A DNA stretch of 6,392 bases from Opitutaceae bacterium (GTDB lineage Bacteria > Verrucomicrobiota > Verrucomicrobiia > Opitutales > Opitutaceae), in contig JAHFTI010000254.1 of the NCBI GenBank assembly GCA_023265535.1, positions 1 to 6,392 on the forward strand, written 5' to 3'. Position numbers and translations under genes: made by a program. The notes under the pieces were generated by a model. That model saw nothing but the letters and a program-made list of their open reading frames with translations. It did no database searches and was not told the origin of the DNA. Positions 1-6,392 of this stretch are shown here, in pieces; the stretch's first letter is position 1, and each line of letters begins with the position of its first letter.

Positions 1-1572
1 CAGTTCCTTGAGCAGCTCAAGCTGCTGCCCGGGGAGCTCGAGGCTCGTGCGGCTGCTCGATTCGCCGCTCATGTCCCAGCTTTCACCGAGCACCACCACG
101 ACGGCGGTGGAACGCTTGGCCAGCTTGACCGCCTCGGGGAAACCGGAGCGGTCAGTTCCCTTCACCTCGCAGCCCTGGGCATGGACCAGCTCGCCCAGGT
201 TCGCCTTCTCAAAGGCCTGCTTGATGGAAAGGGTCTCCTCCTCGCGCCCCTGGGCCTGCCAGGAACCGATGAGATCGCGCGAGGAATCAGCCAGGGGGCC
301 GATGAGCGCCACGCGGATGCCCTTCTTCAGGGGAAGGGTGCCGCGCTCGTTCTGCAGGAGCACGCAGGAGCGGCGGGCGAGGTCGCGGGCGGCCTCGAGG
401 TTCGGCTTGGTGAGCACAGCGGCGAACTCGCGCTTGGCGTCGCAATAGCGGTAGGGATCGTCGAGGAGGCCGAGGCGCGCCTTGGCCATCAGGATCGTGT
501 AGGCGGCCTGGTCGATGCGCTCGGCGGACACGGAGCCCTCGAGGACCAGCTCCGCAAGGTGGGGCATGTACACGCGGCTCTCCATGTCCATGTCCACGCC
601 CGAGTTCATGGCGAGGCGGGCGGCATCACGCTTGTCGGCGGCATAGCCGTGCTCGATCAGCTCGCGGATGGAGGTCCAGTCGGAGACCACGAAGCCGCGG
701 AACCCCCATTCGCGACGAAGGATGAGGTCGAAGAGGATGGGGTTCGCTGAGGAGGGGATGCCGTTCAGGTCGTTGAAGGCCGACATGAAGGTGGAAACAC
801 CGGCGTCGACCGCAGCCTTGAAGGGCGGCAGGTACACGTCGCGCAGGGTGGCTGCGGACACGTCGGTGGTGAAATAGTCGCGGCCCGCCTGGGCGGCGCC
901 ATAGGCGGCAAAATGCTTGGCGCAGGCAAGGATCGTGTCGGGGCGGGAGAGGTCGTCACCCTGGAAGCCATGCACGCGGGCACGGGCGATGGCGCTGCCA
1001 AGGTAGGGGTCCTCACCGGAGCCCTCCGAAATGCGTCCCCAGCGCGGATCGCGCGCGATGTCGACCATGGGGGCGAAGGTCCAGTTGATGCCTGCGGCGG
1101 AGGCCTCGGTGGCGGCGATGCGCTCGGAGCGCTCGATCGCCTCCAGGTCGAAGGAGGCGGCCTGGCCGAGGTTGATCGGGAAGATTGTGCGGTAACCGTG
1201 GATCACGTCGTAACCGAAGAGCAGCGGAATGCCGAGGCGGCTGCGCTTGACGGCGATCTCCTGGTAGGCGCGCGTCTGCGCGGCACCGAAGACATTCAGC
1301 ATGGAGCCGACGTGTCCGGCGGCGATCTCGGCCTCGACATTGGCCTTCTCGGCCGGGCCGGTCGCGAGGGAGGGGGAGGAGTATTGCTGCAGCTGGCCGA
1401 TCTTCTCCTCGAGGGTCATGCGCGAGAGCAGCTGGACCACGCGGGCGTGGTGGGCGGCTTCGTTGCGGGCGAGCACGGCGGGGACGGGAGGCGCGTCGGA
1501 CTGGGCGACGGCCTGCACGGAGAGGCTGGTGGCGGCGGCAAGGAGGACGGCAAAGGCCTTGGAGAACTTCAT
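1..1572 (-). CDS. bglX: Exported family 3 glycoside hydrolase (BglX-like beta-glucosidase), 3' end cut by window edge
   Basis: Predicted periplasmic or secreted beta-glucosidase that releases terminal glucose (or a related sugar) from beta-linked oligosaccharides by a retaining mechanism. Reading from the ATG at 1572, 524 codons are open to the edge with no stop. Residues 1-23 look like a Sec signal peptide (MKFSK, then an Ala/Leu-rich core, then AVAQS). The GH3 N-terminal barrel follows: MTLEEKIGQLQQ (52-63), GYDVIHGYRTIFP (120-132, substrate Asp122), DPRWGRISEGSGEDPY (175-190) and AKHFAAYG (218-225). FVVSDW (294-299) carries the expected nucleophile Asp298. The C-terminal alpha/beta domain begins near 390 (SCVLLQNERGTLPL) and has VVVLGESWDMSGESSSR. 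Glu504 there aligns with the acid/base position of BglX by memory of the family. Family members are about 750 residues, so about 230 residues, including the usual fibronectin-like end, lie off the left edge. No Shine-Dalgarno precedes the start. Family is secure; exact substrate and the bglX symbol are inferred. Confidence 0.93.
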   Translation of the reverse strand, partial: MKFSKAFAVLLAAATSLSVQAVAQSDAPPVPAVLARNEAAHHARVVQLLSRMTLEEKIGQLQQYSSPSLATGPAEKANVEAEIAAGHVGSMLNVFGAAQTRAYQEIAVKRSRLGIPLLFGYDVIHGYRTIFPINLGQAASFDLEAIERSERIAATEASAAGINWTFAPMVDIARDPRWGRISEGSGEDPYLGSAIARARVHGFQGDDLSRPDTILACAKHFAAYGAAQAGRDYFTTDVSAATLRDVYLPPFKAAVDAGVSTFMSAFNDLNGIPSSANPILFDLILRREWGFRGFVVSDWTSIRELIEHGYAADKRDAARLAMNSGVDMDMESRVYMPHLAELVLEGSVSAERIDQAAYTILMAKARLGLLDDPYRYCDAKREFAAVLTKPNLEAARDLARRSCVLLQNERGTLPLKKGIRVALIGPLADSSRDLIGSWQAQGREEETLSIKQAFEKANLGELVHAQGCEVKGTDRSGFPEAVKLAKRSTAVVVVLGESWDMSGESSSRTSLELPGQQLELLKEL

Positions 1573-1654
1573 GGCAGGGAAAATCAACGAGGGGTGAAAG
1601 GGAGGGGCGAGGAACAGGGCGGGGATGCGGGGGGGGCGGGCGGTTTTGGGGCGC
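1573..1654 (-). other. C-rich, G-poor spacer/leader between trmH-like gene and beta-glucosidase gene
   Basis: This 82-base gap holds no gene. Read in the direction of transcription it contains 47 C, 11 G, 17 T and 7 A by direct count, far from the composition of the coding sequence around it. Long C-rich, G-poor RNA is the classic setting for Rho loading, so it may end the trmH transcript or tune read-through into the glycosidase gene. No stem-loop followed by a U-tract, as expected of an intrinsic terminator, was seen. No purine-rich ribosome binding site lies before the ATG at 1572; the last bases before it are pyrimidine-rich. The opposite strand carries a run of G-tracts (reported separately). 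The Rho role is inference from composition. Confidence 0.45.
1617..1651 (+). other. Potential G-quadruplex motif on the plus strand
   Basis: The plus strand has G-tracts at 1617-1619, 1621-1624, 1629-1636, 1638-1640 and 1648-1651, separated by spacers of 1, 4, 1 and 7 bases. The first four tracts alone meet the usual G3+N1-7 rule with very short loops. The G-rich strand is the template for the flanking minus-strand genes, so a fold here would sit in the path of polymerase and the RNA itself would be C-rich. Further G-tracts at 1591-1594, 1600-1602 and 1604-1607 extend the G-rich zone. The motif match is seen directly; folding and function are not shown. Confidence 0.5.
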
Positions 1655-2470
1655 TCATTTGCCGCGCTGACGGACGGCCTCAAACAGGGTGATGATCGTG
1701 GCCATGGCCACATTGAGGGAGTCGGCCTGGCCCGCCATGGGGATGCGCACGGGCAGGTCGGCCTCGTGCAACCAGAAATCGCTGAGCCCATACTGCTCGC
1801 TGCCCATGATCACGGCGAGGGGGCCGCGCAGGTCGGCGTCGCTGTAAAGCGCAGTGGCCGAGGGGGTCGTGGCGATGGTGCGAATGCCGCGCGCCTTCAG
1901 CCAGGCATGCACCGCCTGGCTGTCGCTCACGATGCAGGGGACCGAAAAGAGCACGCCCGTGGAGGCGCGCACGACGTTGGGATTGAAGATGTCGGTGACC
2001 GGGTCGCAGACGATGACGGCGTTGCAGCCGGCGGCGTCGGCGCTGCGCAGGATGGTGCCCAGGTTGCCGGGTTTTTCGATGGCCTCGACGACCAGCAGGA
2101 AGGGCTCGGCGGGGAGCACGAGCTCCTCGAGGCTGCGTCTCCATTGCGGGGCGAGGGCGAGAAGGCCGTCGGGACGCTCGCGGTAGGCCACCTTGGCGAA
2201 GGCCTCCTTGTTGAGCTCGAAGAGGCGGGCGCCGGCGGCGGCGGCCTGCTGAATGAGGGCGGGCTCGTTCTCGCCCAGGAACCACTCGGGAGAGTAATAC
2301 AACTCACTGAGCGCCACACCCTTCTCCAGGGCGCGACGGACCTCCCGGTAACCCTCGACCATGAAGAGGCCTGCCTCGTCGCGGGGGCGGCGGTCGCGAA
2401 GCTTCACGAGCTGCTTTACGCGCGGGTTCTGGAGGCTGGTGATTTTCTCGACGGGAAACACGCCGAACAT
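1655..2470 (-). CDS. TrmH/SpoU-family RNA 2'-O-ribose methyltransferase
   Basis: A 271-residue SPOUT-class enzyme expected to methylate a ribose 2'-OH in rRNA or tRNA using S-adenosylmethionine, in the cytoplasm, probably as a dimer. The N-terminal part (about 8-105, starting EKITSLQNPRVKQLVKL and including LFMVEGYREV) matches the substrate-binding region of RlmB/TsnR-like members. The knotted catalytic domain has all three motifs: motif 1 EKPGNLGTILRSADAAG (132-148, Asn136 and Arg142), motif 2 VIMGSEQYGLS (220-230, Glu225) and motif 3 IPMAGQADSLNVAMA (243-257, Ser251-Leu252-Asn253). Length is normal for the family. The ATG at 2470 is taken as the start; a GTG three codons inside (2461) is possible, as homologues often begin close to EKITS. 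The stop is a TGA at 1655-1657. It is divergent from the uracil methyltransferase gene and lies 82 bases upstream of the glycosidase gene. The target nucleotide cannot be read from sequence, so no symbol is given. Confidence 0.93.
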   Translation of the reverse strand: MFGVFPVEKITSLQNPRVKQLVKLRDRRPRDEAGLFMVEGYREVRRALEKGVALSELYYSPEWFLGENEPALIQQAAAAGARLFELNKEAFAKVAYRERPDGLLALAPQWRRSLEELVLPAEPFLLVVEAIEKPGNLGTILRSADAAGCNAVIVCDPVTDIFNPNVVRASTGVLFSVPCIVSDSQAVHAWLKARGIRTIATTPSATALYSDADLRGPLAVIMGSEQYGLSDFWLHEADLPVRIPMAGQADSLNVAMATIITLFEAVRQRGK

Positions 2471-2571
2471 GAAAGCCCCGCGAGGGTCCGGCGCAATGGC
2501 AGAAATGCGTCCGCGGCCTCCTCCCCGGTTAATTGGTTGCGGAAAGGGCGCGGCGGTGGTTTGGGGTGGGT
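2471..2571. promoter_or_regulatory. Divergent intergenic region between two RNA methyltransferase genes
   Basis: These 101 bases must hold the 5' control signals for both flanking genes, unless either is transcribed from within the other. The only A/T-rich island is GGTTAATTGG at 2527-2536. TTAATT there could act as a -10 element for the plus-strand gene, but no good -35 element stands at the usual distance, and I could not assign a convincing sigma70 promoter in either direction. On the minus strand GGGGAGGAGG (2517-2526) resembles a strong Shine-Dalgarno but lies 46 bases before the trmH ATG. On the plus strand, G-rich sequence (TTTGGGGTGGG) directly precedes the candidate GTG starts at 2566 and 2572. 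Confidence 0.4.
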
Positions 2572-3796
2572 GTGGGAAGAAAAAAGAAATTCAACGACGA
2601 GCCCTTTGCCTATCACCAGGTGATCGAACTGGAGATCACCACCCTGACCAACCTCGGCTCGGGGCTGGGACGCGTGACGCTGCCCGACGGCGGCAGCTGG
2701 GTCGTGATGGTGCCCTTCGCCCTGCCCGGCGAGCGCGTCAGCGTGCGGGTGTTCCGCAACCACAGGAACTTCTCGGAGGCGGACCTCGTGTCGGTCCTCA
2801 CCCCCTCCCCCGCCCGCCTGGCCCCCCGCTGCCCCCTCTTCGGCCTGTGCGGCGGCTGCCAGTATCAACATCTTGGATACGCCGACCAGCTGGCCTGGAA
2901 GCGCCGCCAGGTGGCGGAGCTGCTGCAGCACATGGCGGGCCTCGAGCACCCCGTGAACCCGGTCATCGGCTCGCCAGTCGAGTACGGCTACCGCTCGAAG
3001 ATCACACCCCATTTCCAGTGCGGCCGCGAGCCGCGCGAGGGCAGGCCGACCCCGATCGGCTTCCTGCGCCAGGGCACCCGCTTCGACCTCGTGGACGTGC
3101 CGCGCTGCGAGATCGCCACCGAGGCGATGAACGCCCGCCTCACGCCCCTGCGCGCGGAGGTCCGCGAGGCCGTGGCACGCGGCGACTACGAGCGCGGCGC
3201 CACCCTGCTGCTGCGCGACGCGGGCGGCGTGGTCACGGGCAACTACGACGAGGTCGTGACAGAGACGGTGGGTGACCTGCGCCTGCGTTTCCTGGCGCGC
3301 GACTTCTTCCAGAACAACCCCTTCATCCTGCCCGCCTTCACCGGCTACGTGCGCGAACAGGCGGCGGCCAGCGGAGCGCGCCATCTCGTCGACGCCTACT
3401 GCGGCAGCGGCCTCTTCGCCCTGAGCTGCGCCCGCGCCTTCGAACAGGTGGCAGGCGTGGAGATCAGCGCCAGCTCCGTGGAGTTCGCGCGCGAGAACGC
3501 CGCCTCCAACGGCATCACCAACGCCACCTTCAGCGCGGGCGACGCCTCCGCGATCTTCGCCGGCCTGAGGTTTCCCGCCGCCGACACGGTCGTGGTCATC
3601 GACCCGCCGCGCAAGGGCTGCGACGAATCCTTCCTCACGCAACTCTTCGCCTTCGGCCCGAAGGCGGTGGTGTATGTGTCCTGCGACCCCGCCACGCAGA
3701 TGCGCGACCTGCGCCACTTCACGACGGCCGGATACGCTCTTCAGGCCGTCCAACCCTTCGACCTCTTCCCGCAGACCCGCCACCTCGAGTGTGTGG

Positions 3797-3819
<23 letters not shown>
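2572..3819 (+). CDS. rlmD: RlmD/TrmA-family Fe-S RNA m5U methyltransferase (23S rRNA uracil-C5 methyltransferase)
   Basis: A 415-residue enzyme that transfers a methyl group from SAM to C5 of a uridine, probably in 23S rRNA. Numbering is from the GTG at 2572. A TRAM RNA-binding domain covers about 17-75 (LTNLGSGLGRVTLPDGG). CPLFGLCGGC supplies Cys87, Cys93 and Cys96 (C-x5-C-x2-C); with Cys179 (VPRCEIA) these make the 4Fe-4S ligand set of RlmD. The catalytic domain has FFQNNP (Gln247), the SAM loop VDAYCGSGLFAL (273-284), DPPRKG (344-349), the nucleophile Cys371 in VYVSCDPATQMRDL, and the general-base Glu406 in RHLECV. Length fits RlmD (433 in E. coli). GTG 2572 is preferred because GRKKKF immediately after it resembles homologue N-termini; GTG 2566 and TTG 2533 are in-frame alternatives adding 2 or 13 residues. 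The TGA stop at 3817-3819 lies inside the converging kinase gene. Some Fe-S members of this family modify tRNA U54 or other rRNA sites, so the symbol is less certain than the family. Confidence 0.92.

Positions 3820-6392
<2,573 letters not shown>

Noticed and set aside
913..2623. Long plus-strand open frames antisense to the glycosidase and TrmH-family genes (for example 913-1692 and 1625-2623)
   Set aside because: They read as Gly/Ala/Arg/His-rich low-complexity protein with no recognisable domain, and the opposite strand encodes clear conserved enzymes. Such shadow frames are expected at high GC.
2612..2624. Perfect ATCACC/GGTGAT inverted repeat as an operator or terminator
   Set aside because: It lies inside the coding sequence, is short with a one-base centre, has no T-tract and encodes part of the conserved N-terminal region, so chance is sufficient.

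Overview
The window is GC-rich bacterial chromosomal DNA, densely coding on both strands, with no sign of mobile elements, CRISPR arrays, tRNA/rRNA genes or prophage. It holds four protein genes, two of them cut by the window edges. A secreted family 3 glycosidase, an Fe-S type m5U RNA methyltransferase and a CHASE-containing hybrid histidine kinase point to a free-living, glycan-using, Gram-negative-type bacterium. The overall look (high GC, few Shine-Dalgarno sites, wording of the TrmH and RlmD homologues) reminded me of Verrucomicrobiota/Opitutales-like genomes. That is an impression, not a demonstrated assignment.

Layout from left to right. (1) 1-1572, minus: the N-terminal 524 residues of an exported BglX-like beta-glucosidase whose C-terminus lies off the left edge. 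(2) 1573-1654: an 82-base spacer that is extremely C-rich on the transcribed sense, with a G-quadruplex-capable opposite strand. (3) 1655-2470, minus: a complete TrmH/SpoU-family 2'-O-ribose RNA methyltransferase. (4) 2471-2571: a divergent intergenic region of about 100 bases. (5) 2572-3819, plus: a complete RlmD/TrmA-family uracil-C5 RNA methyltransferase. (6) 3797-6392, minus: a large hybrid sensor kinase (CHASE, transmembrane segment, PAS, HisKA, HATPase, two receivers) whose N-terminus lies off the right edge. Its last 23 bases overlap, tail to tail, the end of the uracil methyltransferase gene.

How the genes may work together: the two RNA methyltransferases are back to back and may share a control region, a plausible but unproven RNA-modification pair. 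The glycosidase follows trmH on the same strand, but the unusual C-rich spacer suggests the two may be transcriptionally uncoupled. The histidine kinase is convergent with the methyltransferase and has no adjacent response regulator or HPt gene in view, so its output partner is unknown.

I found no convincing new biological system. The points most worth a second look are the C-rich/G4 spacer, the convergent gene overlap, and the start region of the two divergent methyltransferase genes.
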